A stretch of 17,135 nt of DNA from positions 1-17,135 of the forward strand of contig JAZBPA010000289.1 of NCBI GenBank assembly GCA_036351435.1, given 5' to 3'. Numbering within the stretch: the stretch's first letter is position 1; each line of letters starts with the position of its first letter. The notes beneath the pieces were generated by a model. That model saw nothing but the letters and a program-made list of their open reading frames with translations. It had not been told where the DNA came from and made no database searches. Position numbers and translations under genes: made by a program. Below, piece by piece: positions 1-7,599 of this stretch. This DNA is from JAAUQA01 sp036351435 (GTDB taxonomy: Bacteria; Pseudomonadota; Gammaproteobacteria; Competibacterales; Competibacteraceae).

Positions 1-77
1 GAAGCGCATCAATCATGATTCATGCGGCCAACGATGCGTTTCCTTAACCAACAACATCCTACGTGCTCAGTGTCGCC

Positions 78-2363
78 CTACAGCGAATGCCAATAACGAC
101 GAAACTGCCGCCGATAACTCTCCGGGAACAGCTCTCCCGAACTCCCCAACCGAAACGTAATCGCACCTTCATCCACCGTATCTAAAACCGTTGCTCCTTG
201 CGTCTCGTAAAACACCCGTCGTTCTAGTTTCGACGGCTTAGAGCGACTTTGGTAACCGGTGGAAAATAGAACATAATCGGGTTGAACCGTATTTACGAAA
301 AGCGGTGAGGACAAAGATCGCGTCCCATGATGCGGAGCTACCAAAATTTGAGCCTTTAAATCATCACCATAAGCTTTAACCAAAGCTGTTTTGGCAGACG
401 CCTCAATATCCCCCGGCAACAGAATCCGACCTCCGGCGGCTTCCACTAGCAACACACAAGACGCCTCGTCGTCGCTGAAGCTGCCCTGAGCAGGCGGATG
501 TAAAATACCAAAGCGGACTTGATCCCAAACCCAGGTCATGCCCGCCTGACAAGGTTTTGCGCCTTGCACCGGCACATCCAGCGGCGAAGAAGTCAAAATA
601 CGCTGTACCGCAAACTGTTCCAGCAACGCGCGCGTTCCACCCTGATGGGCATTATCAGCATGACTGATTAGCAATGTATCGACTTCTGTCACGCCTTGTT
701 GACGTAGAAACGGCACCAATGCCACACGGCCCGCATCGAAAGACGATCCCCGGCGCGGTCCGGTATCGTAGACCAACTTATGATTGGCGGTGCGAACGAC
801 AGCTGATAAGCCATCTCCCACATCCAGCAGGGTGAACCACACTTCGCCGGGTGCCGGAACAGGACGGGGAAAACAGAGCAATGGTAGACATAGCACCCCA
901 CCCAGCCAACGGCCCGGCATTCCCTTAGGAGCAAGCAGCAAAACCAACCCCGGCACACAAAACAGCAATGTCCACAACGGCGGTGACGGCATGATCTGCT
1001 TTATTCCCGGCAATTCTCCCAGCCAACTCAGAAATGACCATAACCAATCCATTGTCAAGGCGGCTAGCTGCAGCAAACCAGCTTGGGCAGTCTCGCTGAC
1101 GAATCCCGCCAATACCGCTAATAGGGTCAACGGGATGACTGTCACACTCGCCCACGGAATAGCGATCAAATTCGCGACCGGTGATAACACAGGGAGTTGC
1201 TGAAACAAAATCAGCACAGCGGGCAACAAGGCTAAGGTTATGCTGCATTGCAACGTCAACCAGGAGTGCAAAGGCCGATTCATGGGCCTTCGACCGGTTA
1301 AGGTGTAAAAAATGACTGCTACCGCGCCGAACGATAGCCAGAATCCGCCGGACAGCGGTGCGTTAGGATCAACAATCAACACCCCCAGCAAGGCCAGCGC
1401 TAACACCCGGCTGGGCACAATGGGGCGTTGGCCGAGTACCGAGATCAGAACAATGGTCAACATGATCAAAGCGCGCTGGGTTGGTAACGCCATACCGGCC
1501 AACAACGCATAACCGATGGCACCCAACAATGCGGCCAAAGCAGCGGCTTTACTCGCCGGCCAGCGTTTCACCAATGTAGTGGACCGGCTCCAAACATAGC
1601 GCGCACCGGCAAAAATCAGCCCGGCAATCAACCCGACATGTAAGCCGGAGATCGCGATGAGATGACCGGTGCCGGTTTGCGACAACAACTGCCACTGTGC
1701 GTTGGAAATGCCCTGACGTTCGCCGATCGCCAGGGCCGTAATAATACCGGTGTAGGCATTGCCGTTCAGCTCTCGCGCAATCCGTTCCGCCAAACGTTGT
1801 CGAAAGCGATCAACCGGATAACGCACAGCTTCTGCCAAGCGCTGTGGTTTTGGCCAAGGCCGCACATAGCCCTGGGCGACGATGCCATTGACAAATAACC
1901 AGCGTTCATAGTCAAACCCACCGGGATTAGCAAGGCCACGCGGTTTTCTTAACCGTACGGTAAGTGACCATTGGTCACCAACTTGTAAAACAGGGGGGTT
2001 ATCGTACCAATACAGACGCAACCGTCCGGTTAACGGAATACGTTGGTTTTGGTGATATAACTGATCGACTTCCAGATAAAACCGGGTGCGGCGGTAAAGT
2101 GGCTCAGGAATAGCATCCACCCAGCCGGTCACTTGAAGGTCGGTAGATTCCAAGCCGGTGAGCCATGAATCTTGAAGCGGCGTGCTCGCTAACAAAGCCC
2201 AACAGAAACCTGCAGCAACGCAGGCTGGTAACCTCAATTGGGGCACTGCAAAAGCTACCCAAATTACAACGGGTAATCCCCATCCCCACCAATGCTCAGG
2301 CCAATCGACTAAGCTATGAAATAGCACAATACCGACTAAGAAAGCCCCGATTATCAATCGCAT
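78..2363 (-). CDS. comEC: ComEC/Rec2-family DNA internalization channel protein
   Basis: Inner-membrane channel that carries single-stranded DNA into the cytoplasm during natural transformation. From the ATG at 2363 it is 761 residues, the usual length for full ComEC. An N-terminal hydrophobic stretch is followed by an OB-like DUF4131 region. Next comes the polytopic competence domain, with the hallmark SGLHVGLIAGL segment. A C-terminal metallo-beta-lactamase-like domain starts near LLDVGDG and carries SHADNAHQGG (from about residue 567), LLPGDIE and VAPHHGTRS. The lactamase HxDxDH-type motif reads H568-A-D570-N-A572-H573, so the last Asp is Ala. A TTG at 2411 would add 16 residues; neither start has a clear ribosome site, and the ATG puts MRLIIGAFLVG at the N-terminus as in relatives. 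Divergent from the DUF2062 gene. Family call is secure; DNA uptake activity is inferred. Confidence 0.93.
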   Translation of the reverse strand: MRLIIGAFLVGIVLFHSLVDWPEHWWGWGLPVVIWVAFAVPQLRLPACVAAGFCWALLASTPLQDSWLTGLESTDLQVTGWVDAIPEPLYRRTRFYLEVDQLYHQNQRIPLTGRLRLYWYDNPPVLQVGDQWSLTVRLRKPRGLANPGGFDYERWLFVNGIVAQGYVRPWPKPQRLAEAVRYPVDRFRQRLAERIARELNGNAYTGIITALAIGERQGISNAQWQLLSQTGTGHLIAISGLHVGLIAGLIFAGARYVWSRSTTLVKRWPASKAAALAALLGAIGYALLAGMALPTQRALIMLTIVLISVLGQRPIVPSRVLALALLGVLIVDPNAPLSGGFWLSFGAVAVIFYTLTGRRPMNRPLHSWLTLQCSITLALLPAVLILFQQLPVLSPVANLIAIPWASVTVIPLTLLAVLAGFVSETAQAGLLQLAALTMDWLWSFLSWLGELPGIKQIMPSPPLWTLLFCVPGLVLLLAPKGMPGRWLGGVLCLPLLCFPRPVPAPGEVWFTLLDVGDGLSAVVRTANHKLVYDTGPRRGSSFDAGRVALVPFLRQQGVTEVDTLLISHADNAHQGGTRALLEQFAVQRILTSSPLDVPVQGAKPCQAGMTWVWDQVRFGILHPPAQGSFSDDEASCVLLVEAAGGRILLPGDIEASAKTALVKAYGDDLKAQILVAPHHGTRSLSSPLFVNTVQPDYVLFSTGYQSRSKPSKLERRVFYETQGATVLDTVDEGAITFRLGSSGELFPESYRRQFRRYWHSL

Positions 2364-2434
2364 GTGGGCGTGGGGGATAAAAAAATAGATAATGTGCGCA
2401 CTCGGCCTCAATTAACAACTAAAGCGCAGGTGCT

Positions 2435-2974
2435 ATGTTCAGGCGGTTCTTCAAACACTATATGCCGGAGCGGCATAGCTTTAACCAGCAAAAAGGCTTG
2501 CGCTTTTTCGGTGAACGGCTGCACGATCCCAATCTCTGGCACTTGAACCGTCGCTCCGTGGCCGGTGCGCTGGGCATGGGCACCTTTGTCGCTTTTATCC
2601 CGATTCCTGGGCAATTTATCATCGCAGCTGCGGCGGCTATTGCCTTACGCATCAATCTACCCTTGACCATAGCCACCATATTCATCACCAATCCCCTTAC
2701 TATTCCGCCGATGTTTTACTATTCCTACCGGCTCGGTGCCTGGATGCTAGGAATTCCGCCACGCGCGTTTAGAATCGAGCTGTCTTTGGATTGGTTTCTG
2801 CAAGAAACCGGGTTGATCTGGTTTCCGCTGGTAGTGGGTTCACTGACGGCAGGGGCCATTTTGGGACTGGTGGTTTACGGGGCGATCCGGCTTGCTTGGC
2901 GTATCAGTGTCATCCGCCGCTGGCGAAGCAAGCCTAATCGGCTGGGCGCAGCAACAGTCCCTGAACGGGATTAA
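2435..2974 (+). CDS. DUF2062 domain inner-membrane protein
   Basis: A 179-residue protein of the DUF2062 family; its biochemical function is not established. A basic amphipathic N-terminus (residues 1-40) precedes hydrophobic segments at about 45-72, 76-106 and 130-165. The family-typical patch ITNPLTIPPMFYYSYRLG (about 84-101) is present, and the tail is Arg-rich and probably cytoplasmic. It is the only plus-strand gene in the window. It sits between comEC and the lol genes, a location known for this family in other Gammaproteobacteria such as Pseudomonas, which hints at an envelope role without proving one. Its TAA stop overlaps the lolD stop on the other strand (2971-2974). Start chosen as the first ATG, with a weak AGG upstream. 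Confidence 0.9.
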   Translation: MFRRFFKHYMPERHSFNQQKGLRFFGERLHDPNLWHLNRRSVAGALGMGTFVAFIPIPGQFIIAAAAAIALRINLPLTIATIFITNPLTIPPMFYYSYRLGAWMLGIPPRAFRIELSLDWFLQETGLIWFPLVVGSLTAGAILGLVVYGAIRLAWRISVIRRWRSKPNRLGAATVPERD

Positions 2975-3684
2975 CGCTCCCGTTCCAACGAACCATCTGT
3001 CAAGCGCCAGACCGCATCCATACGCGCGGCCAAATCTGCGGCATGAGTCACGATAATGAAACTGGTACGCAAATGCTGATTGAGTTCCAGCATCAGCTCG
3101 AAAACCTGCTCGGCACTGTGCCGATCCAGATTCCCGGTCGGCTCATCGGCAAGCACGCAAGCAGGTTCAGTAATCAACGCCCGTGCCACGGCAGCGCGTT
3201 GCCGCTCCCCTCCCGACAATTCGCCGGGTTTATGGGTTACCCGGTTGCCCAACCCCACCCGTTCCAAAAGTGCTGAGGCGGCTTGTGAGGCTTCATCCAC
3301 CGATTTGCCCCGCACTAACAAAGGCATGGCGGTGTTTTCCAGGGCGGTGAATTCTGGCAACAGATGATGAAATTGATAAATGAATCCTAATAAGCGATTG
3401 CGGATCCGCCCGCGTGCAGCATCGCTTAATTGCGTCAGGTTATATTCGTTCACATGCACTTCGCCGCTGGATGGGGTATCCAGCCCACCCAACAAATGCA
3501 ACAAAGTGCTTTTACCCGCCCCGGAGCTGCCGACAATAGCAACCCGCTCACCGTGCTTGACACTAAAATCGATATCGCTCAAAACGGCTAAGGTTTGATT
3601 ACCCTGACGGAAGGTCTTGCTCAAGCCTCGACACCGCAACACGAGCTGTGCTGCGGTGGCATCACTTTGCTGCGTGTTATTCAT
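2971..3684 (-). CDS. lolD: LolD, ATPase of the lipoprotein-releasing ABC transporter
   Basis: Cytoplasmic ATPase that powers extraction of outer-membrane lipoproteins from the inner membrane and their transfer to LolA. From the ATG at 3684 it is about 237 residues (E. coli LolD is 233). Visible motifs are Walker A GSSGAGKST (about 52-60), the Q-loop in GFIYQFHHLLPEFTALEN, the ABC signature LSGGERQ, Walker B CVLADEPTGNLD and an H-loop in IVTHA. The segments HLLGGLDTPSSG and IYQFHHLLP are characteristic of LolD rather than of MacB-type ATPases. The chosen ATG overlaps the end of the upstream permease gene, implying translational coupling. An ATG at 3696 would add four residues and cannot be excluded. 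It converges on the DUF2062 gene with overlapping stops. Confidence 0.95.
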   Translation of the reverse strand: MNNTQQSDATAAQLVLRCRGLSKTFRQGNQTLAVLSDIDFSVKHGERVAIVGSSGAGKSTLLHLLGGLDTPSSGEVHVNEYNLTQLSDAARGRIRNRLLGFIYQFHHLLPEFTALENTAMPLLVRGKSVDEASQAASALLERVGLGNRVTHKPGELSGGERQRAAVARALITEPACVLADEPTGNLDRHSAEQVFELMLELNQHLRTSFIIVTHAADLAARMDAVWRLTDGSLERER

Positions 3685-4930
3685 AACGCAAGGCATCGGC
3701 AGGTTGAGTGCAGGAAGCCCGCCATGCCGGGTACAACGTCGCTAATACGGCTAAGCCGAAACCCACTAGCGCAATCACGCTAACATCGCTCCACAGCAGC
3801 TGTGAAGGCACATCACCAATCAAGTACACCTCCGGCGACATGAACTTGATTCCGAATAAGTTTTCAATGAAGGGCACCACGACATCCAAATTCAAGGTTA
3901 GTGAAACACCGCCGATTAAGCCGAGCAGCGTCCCGATCAAGCCAATAGTGGTACCTTGCACGATAAATATGCCCATAATACTCAACGGAGTGGCACCCAA
4001 GGTGCGCAGGATTGCGATATCGGCTTGTTTATCGGTGACCACCATGACCAGGGTGGAGACGATATTAAAGGCGGCAACGGCCACGATGAGCATCAATATA
4101 ACGAACATGGCGGTTTTTTCGATCTGCACCGCCCGGAAGAAATTGGCATGTTCTTGGGTCCAATCCCGCACCCGATAAAACGCCTCGGGCAGTTGCCGGG
4201 TAATCTCACGGGCGACTTGGGGTGCTTGGAACATGTCGGTCAACTTCAGACGAACCCCGCTGACCTTGCCATCCAGACGAAATAATTTCGCAGCATCCTC
4301 CACGTGAATAACGGCTAGGCCACGGTCATATTCATACATGCCGGAATCGAAGAATCCCACCACAGTAAACCGTTTCAGCCTGGGCATGACACCAACGGGA
4401 GTGACATTGGCTTGAGGGGTGATGACCGTCACCTTATCACCAAGTGCCAACCCGCCTAGCACTTCCGACAGTGCCTTGCCCAAGACCACCCCGAATTCAC
4501 CGGCCTGCAAATCGTCAAGGCTACCGGTAACCATTTTATCGGCAAGCTCGGATACGTTGCGTTCCTGCGCCGGTAACACACCTTGGACAATAGCTCCGCT
4601 GACCAGACTAGCGTTGGTCAACATAGCTTCACCCCGCACATACGGCGCACCACTTTCGACTTGTGGGTTTTGCTCCGCGGTTTGTAATACAGCTTGCCAG
4701 TCCGCCAGCTGTCCATTCCAGGTACTAATGGTGGCATGGGAGGCCATCCCCAGAATGCGTTCCCGCACTTCTTTGACGGCCCCATTCATGACCGACAGCA
4801 CAGTAATGAGAGCGGTGATACCCAAAGCCATGCCCATCATGGAGGATAGCGAAATAAACGAGATGAAATGATTGCGACGCTTGGCGCGGGTATAGCGCAA
4901 GCCGATAAAAATTTCCCAGGGACGGAACAT
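3677..4930 (-). CDS. lolC: LolC/LolE-family lipoprotein-releasing permease (LolF-like)
   Basis: Integral membrane subunit of the lipoprotein-releasing ABC transporter, 417 residues as expected. It starts with the family-typical MFRPWEIFIGLRYTRAKRRNHFISFIS. One membrane segment lies at about 22-45, followed by a large periplasmic domain, then three segments at about 272-297, 314-345 and 383-405 (FtsX-like). The periplasmic part contains VTPVGVMPRLKRFTVVGFFDSGMYEYD, which aligns with the LolA-binding hook region of E. coli LolC (TPMGRLPSQRNFTVAG). Only this one permease gene accompanies lolD; the next gene upstream is comEA-like. A LolDF arrangement, where one hybrid permease forms a homodimer, is therefore likely. 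The symbol lolC is the conventional label; lolF may be more accurate. Overlaps lolD. Confidence 0.92.
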   Translation of the reverse strand: MFRPWEIFIGLRYTRAKRRNHFISFISLSSMMGMALGITALITVLSVMNGAVKEVRERILGMASHATISTWNGQLADWQAVLQTAEQNPQVESGAPYVRGEAMLTNASLVSGAIVQGVLPAQERNVSELADKMVTGSLDDLQAGEFGVVLGKALSEVLGGLALGDKVTVITPQANVTPVGVMPRLKRFTVVGFFDSGMYEYDRGLAVIHVEDAAKLFRLDGKVSGVRLKLTDMFQAPQVAREITRQLPEAFYRVRDWTQEHANFFRAVQIEKTAMFVILMLIVAVAAFNIVSTLVMVVTDKQADIAILRTLGATPLSIMGIFIVQGTTIGLIGTLLGLIGGVSLTLNLDVVVPFIENLFGIKFMSPEVYLIGDVPSQLLWSDVSVIALVGFGLAVLATLYPAWRASCTQPADALRYE

Positions 4931-4980
4931 ATTAATGAGAGAGTGAGAGAGCTATTAAGGATTTAGGCAGCGCGGACTAA

Positions 4981-5003
4981 TTGGCCGCCTCAAGGGCGGC
5001 CAA
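4981..5003. terminator. perfect 9-bp inverted repeat between comEA-like gene and lol permease
   Basis: TTGGCCGCC (4981-4989) and GGCGGCCAA (4995-5003) are perfect inverted repeats around a 5-base loop. They lie 16 bases past the stop of the comEA-like gene. The GC-rich stem suits a transcription terminator for that gene, but no T-run follows on the minus strand, so it could instead be an attenuating or mRNA-stabilising hairpin ahead of the lol genes. Confidence 0.5.
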
Positions 5004-5019
5004 CCGGTTTATCACAGGC

Positions 5020-5379
5020 TTAGTTCGTTGGTTTAGCAGGTTTAAGGACTGCGGAGTTGTTTGCGGGCGGCGCCATTGTCGGTGCAACTGATTTCATTGA
5101 GGGGGTTTTGCTAGACTCAGCGCCTACGGTCAGTTTCGAACTATTCTTCTCCAGCGTCTTGTTTCCAATACCCTTAACCTTCACGAGATCCTCCACCGAG
5201 GAAAAGGGGCCGTTCATTTCACGATATTGAATAATCGCAGCAGCCTTGGTCGCGCCCACACCATCAAGCGTTGCCAATTCTTCGGCAGTCGCTGTATTGA
5301 TATCAATGGTTTGAGCAGTAGAAGCTAGTGCAAATAGAGCAAACAGCAGGACTAAGCAAATCTGGTAAAGAGATTTCAT
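5020..5379 (-). CDS. ComEA-like secreted helix-hairpin-helix DNA-binding protein
   Basis: A small exported protein of 119 residues. The start is the ATG at 5379, because GAGGAG lies seven bases upstream and the protein then begins with a classic Sec signal peptide (MKSLYQICLVLLFALFALASTAQ, probable cleavage around residue 22). The mature part is a ComEA-type double helix-hairpin-helix domain: IDINTATAEELATLDGVGATKAAAIIQYRE, then FSSVEDLVKVKGIGNKTLEKN. Such proteins bind double-stranded DNA in the periplasm and feed it to the ComEC channel. A Pro/Ala/Ser/Lys-rich tail of about 32 residues follows, which many short homologs lack. comEC lies 2.7 kb downstream with the lol genes between. A role in transformation is inferred; some short periplasmic HhH proteins have other or unknown roles. 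Confidence 0.88.
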   Translation of the reverse strand: MKSLYQICLVLLFALFALASTAQTIDINTATAEELATLDGVGATKAAAIIQYREMNGPFSSVEDLVKVKGIGNKTLEKNSSKLTVGAESSKTPSMKSVAPTMAPPANNSAVLKPAKPTN

Positions 5380-5516
5380 GAAGATACTCCTCTGTATTAA
5401 TTTCCAAAGAACCACGAACCGCCAGGGTAAGGGCCAGTCTTCATGCGTCCGGATCCTCCCTGAACAGCATTGTAAAACCTAGCGCTATTATTGAGAAAAA
5501 GCAATCCACATCCCGC

Positions 5517-6683
5517 TTACGTCTTGTTTTTGAAAACCACATCGGGTAACGGTTTAATACTGCTCCAGCTTTTACAACTCGGGCAACACCAGTGTAGAGA
5601 TTTACCGACAAAACCACACTTATCGCACCGATAACGGGCAGCGTCATCCAGCATATGCCGGCTGATGCGATAAAGAGCTTCTAAATCCGAATTGGTTCCT
5701 TCACTACGCGCCAATTTAAGCTCGACGAGCCGTCGCAATCCCAACAAAGTGGGGTAGCTGCGCAACTCATCTTCCAAAAAGCGCAACGCTACCTCCTCGC
5801 CCTCCTGTTGCAGCAACAGGGCCGACAGCGCATCGGTAAACCGACCGCTATGATCCCGGTCGTGAATCTGCCGCAAATACTTCAGTAGGTCACTGAGCCG
5901 ATCTAAGGCAGCAAAACAACGGCTGAGGGGAGCAATCACTTCGGTAAAGTAGCTGCGATTTTGCCGTTCGACCCACTGAAAAGCCGTGATAGCAGACTCC
6001 TGATCACCGGCAGTCATCGCGATATAGCCGCGCAGGATGCTGGCACGCACACAATTGGGATCACGAATAACGGCTTCGTGGAGAAATTGTTGCGCCGTAT
6101 CGTTCTCCTTTTGGTGCCAAGCTTTCTCCGCAAGCTCACAGCAAAATTGCGCCGTTTCAATCTGTCGAGACTGGCCGGTCAGCTGCTCCAAATGGTCGCA
6201 ATACTCTATTGCCTGACACCAGTCTTTTTCCTGTTCATAAATGCCAACTAGGCGGGCCAACGCTACGGCATTATGATCGGGTTGGTCGACCAGCTGGCGA
6301 AACAATACCTCAGCCCGATCAAACAAACCGGCACGCATGTAATCTTCACCCAACTCCAGTAGCGCACTGCTGCGCTGCTGCGTACTCAAGGTGTTTCGGC
6401 TAATCAAGTTGCTGTGGATGGAAATAGCCCGATCAACCTCGCCACGGCGCCGAAACAAACTACCCAACGCCAGATGGGTATCTGCGGTATCTCGGTCTAC
6501 GTCAACCGTTCTCACGAACGCATCAATAGCTTTATCTGGTTGATCGTCAAGCAGATAATTCAGTCCCTTAAAACAATCAGCCTGGCCCAGACGCACGCCA
6601 TTTCGGTCGGTTTGCTCACGCTTAGCAGCCCACCACCCTGAGGCCGCCGCAACCGGAAGCAATAGCCACAGTAACTCAAGCAT
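5517..6683 (-). CDS. lapB: LapB (YciM), LPS assembly regulator with TPR and rubredoxin-like domain
   Basis: Inner-membrane-anchored regulator that in E. coli promotes FtsH degradation of LpxC and so balances LPS against phospholipid synthesis. The 388-residue length matches the family. An N-terminal membrane anchor (MLELLWLLLPVAAASGWWAA) is followed by serial tetratricopeptide repeats over about residues 35-335. The C-terminal rubredoxin-like metal-binding knuckle has cysteines at 353/356 and 367/370 (CDKC ... CPSC). The start is two bases after the lapA stop, with AGGATAT just upstream, so the two genes are almost certainly co-transcribed and translationally coupled. Family assignment is firm. 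Confidence 0.95.
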   Translation of the reverse strand: MLELLWLLLPVAAASGWWAAKREQTDRNGVRLGQADCFKGLNYLLDDQPDKAIDAFVRTVDVDRDTADTHLALGSLFRRRGEVDRAISIHSNLISRNTLSTQQRSSALLELGEDYMRAGLFDRAEVLFRQLVDQPDHNAVALARLVGIYEQEKDWCQAIEYCDHLEQLTGQSRQIETAQFCCELAEKAWHQKENDTAQQFLHEAVIRDPNCVRASILRGYIAMTAGDQESAITAFQWVERQNRSYFTEVIAPLSRCFAALDRLSDLLKYLRQIHDRDHSGRFTDALSALLLQQEGEEVALRFLEDELRSYPTLLGLRRLVELKLARSEGTNSDLEALYRISRHMLDDAARYRCDKCGFVGKSLHWCCPSCKSWSSIKPLPDVVFKNKT

Positions 6684-6685
6684 AT

Positions 6686-6991
6686 CTAGTAGATATCCTG
6701 CTCCGATTTTTTGAGCAGCGTACCAATTTCCTGTTTCTGGCTATCGACGGTACTTTGTAGTCTGAGGACTCGCCAGCGCAGTGGCATCACCACGAAAAAG
6801 CCGAGTACGACAGTGAGCACTGCCCCTGCGGTAAATGCCCATACGACTACCCAGGACAATGGAGACTGGGTAGTACCTAAGATATAATTGACAGTCACTG
6901 GGGTGGAATTAACAAAGAAAAACTCCACACCCAGCACCAGCACCACGAGTGCCACTATCACACCGAATATTAATTTGAGAATCCAGAGCAT
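6686..6991 (-). CDS. lapA: LapA (YciS, DUF1049) inner-membrane protein
   Basis: A 101-residue membrane protein that works with LapB in LPS assembly. Two membrane segments are visible, about residues 4-27 and 46-68. They are separated by the family-typical NSTPVTVNYILGT stretch and followed by a short coiled-coil-prone cytoplasmic tail (RVLRLQSTVDSQKQEIGTLLKKSEQDIY). The start ATG is preceded by GGGGGAG at good spacing. It ends two bases before lapB. The upstream gene ihfB is separated by a strong terminator, so lapAB probably has its own promoter in 6992-7155. Confidence 0.93.
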   Translation of the reverse strand: MLWILKLIFGVIVALVVLVLGVEFFFVNSTPVTVNYILGTTQSPLSWVVVWAFTAGAVLTVVLGFFVVMPLRWRVLRLQSTVDSQKQEIGTLLKKSEQDIY

Positions 6992-7074
6992 CGCTCCCCC
7001 ACCGGGCTCTAACTAAAGGGATCGGTCATGAACCGACCGGCGTTATTGCATTATGTTAACAAACCTTTGTGTAA

Positions 7075-7090
7075 GGATAATCCTAAGGAT
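7075..7090. promoter_or_regulatory. overlapping GGAT/ATCC inverted repeats upstream of lapA
   Basis: GGATAATCC (7075-7083) and ATCCTAAGGAT (7080-7090) are two overlapping short palindromes, about 85-100 bases upstream of the lapA start in the 6992-7155 non-coding stretch. They could be an operator for lapAB. No convincing -35/-10 pair could be placed with confidence, and the repeats are short enough to be chance. Confidence 0.22.
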
Positions 7091-7155
7091 CACTCACAAC
7101 AAACGGACAGTCTTAAAATGCTGATTTTAGTCCATCTGTATCAGCTATGCTCCCG

Positions 7156-7187
7156 AAAAAAAACCCACACTGTTCAGCATGGGTTTT
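7156..7187 (-). terminator. Rho-independent terminator of ihfB transcript
   Basis: Read on the minus strand, AAAACCCA (7187-7180) pairs with TGGGTTTT (7167-7160), with a weak inner CTG/CAG pairing. The hairpin runs directly into eight consecutive T (7163-7156). It lies 31 bases past the ihfB stop. The strong U-tract makes this the most convincing intrinsic terminator in the window; it separates the cmk-rpsA-ihfB unit from lapAB. Confidence 0.88.
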
Positions 7188-7218
7188 AATCTGTTAGCAA
7201 AACTCAACGATCGTACGC

Positions 7219-7530
7219 CTAGTGATGATCGTCTCCCGAAACCGGCCCGTGATTCGCGTTGACCCGCTCACGCAATTCCTTGCCGGGTTTGAAATGCGGC
7301 ACGTACTTGCCTTCCAAGGGTACGGAATCACCGGTTTTCGGGTTCCTACCCATGCGTGGCGGGCGAAAATGCAGCGAAAAGCTGCCAAAGCCGCGGATTT
7401 CGATGCGTTCTCCACCGGAAAGCGCCTCGCTCATCTGTTCAAGTAGCGCTTTAACAGCATCTTCTACATCTTTATAAGGAAGATCACTCTGCTGGCGCGC
7501 CAGGACTTCGATGAGTTCCGATTTGGTCAT
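7219..7530 (-). CDS. ihfB: Integration host factor subunit beta
   Basis: Beta subunit of the IHF heterodimer, which binds specific sites in the minor groove and bends DNA sharply. It acts in transcription, recombination and replication. From the ATG at 7530 it is 103 residues and begins MTKSELIEVLARQQ exactly as in E. coli IhfB. The beta-arm and DNA-binding core RIEIRGFGSFSLHFRPPRMGRNPKTG (about 42-67, with the intercalating Pro at 64) and GKYVPHFKPGKELRERV are intact. It ends in a short His/Asp tail (GPVSGDDHH), slightly longer than the E. coli protein. Upstream in-frame codons, with a possible TTG at 7554, lack homology support. It follows rpsA, its usual neighbour. Confidence 0.96.
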   Translation of the reverse strand: MTKSELIEVLARQQSDLPYKDVEDAVKALLEQMSEALSGGERIEIRGFGSFSLHFRPPRMGRNPKTGDSVPLEGKYVPHFKPGKELRERVNANHGPVSGDDHH

Positions 7531-7599
7531 TGGTGTTTTCCCGTCAGTCAACAAACAGTGCAGGTCTTCAGAGTCAGTAGCATGCTTAAAAGATAAGCC

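Noticed and set aside
1..77. Left edge sequence before comEC stop
   Set aside because: No open frame, hairpin or site could be supported; in relatives the next genes would be exbB/exbD, but they are not visible here.
784..1203. Plus-strand open frame of 139 codons antisense to comEC
   Set aside because: Composition is typical of a shadow frame of a GC-balanced gene, no domain is recognisable, and it lies wholly inside comEC.
3708..4178. Plus-strand open frame of 156 codons antisense to the lol permease
   Set aside because: Encodes a Thr/Ile/Pro-rich sequence with no recognisable family and is fully explained by the permease on the other strand.
5380..5516. Possible promoter (TACAAT box) upstream of the comEA-like gene
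   Set aside because: No acceptable -35 element lies at 16-18 bases from the box, so it was not listed as a feature.
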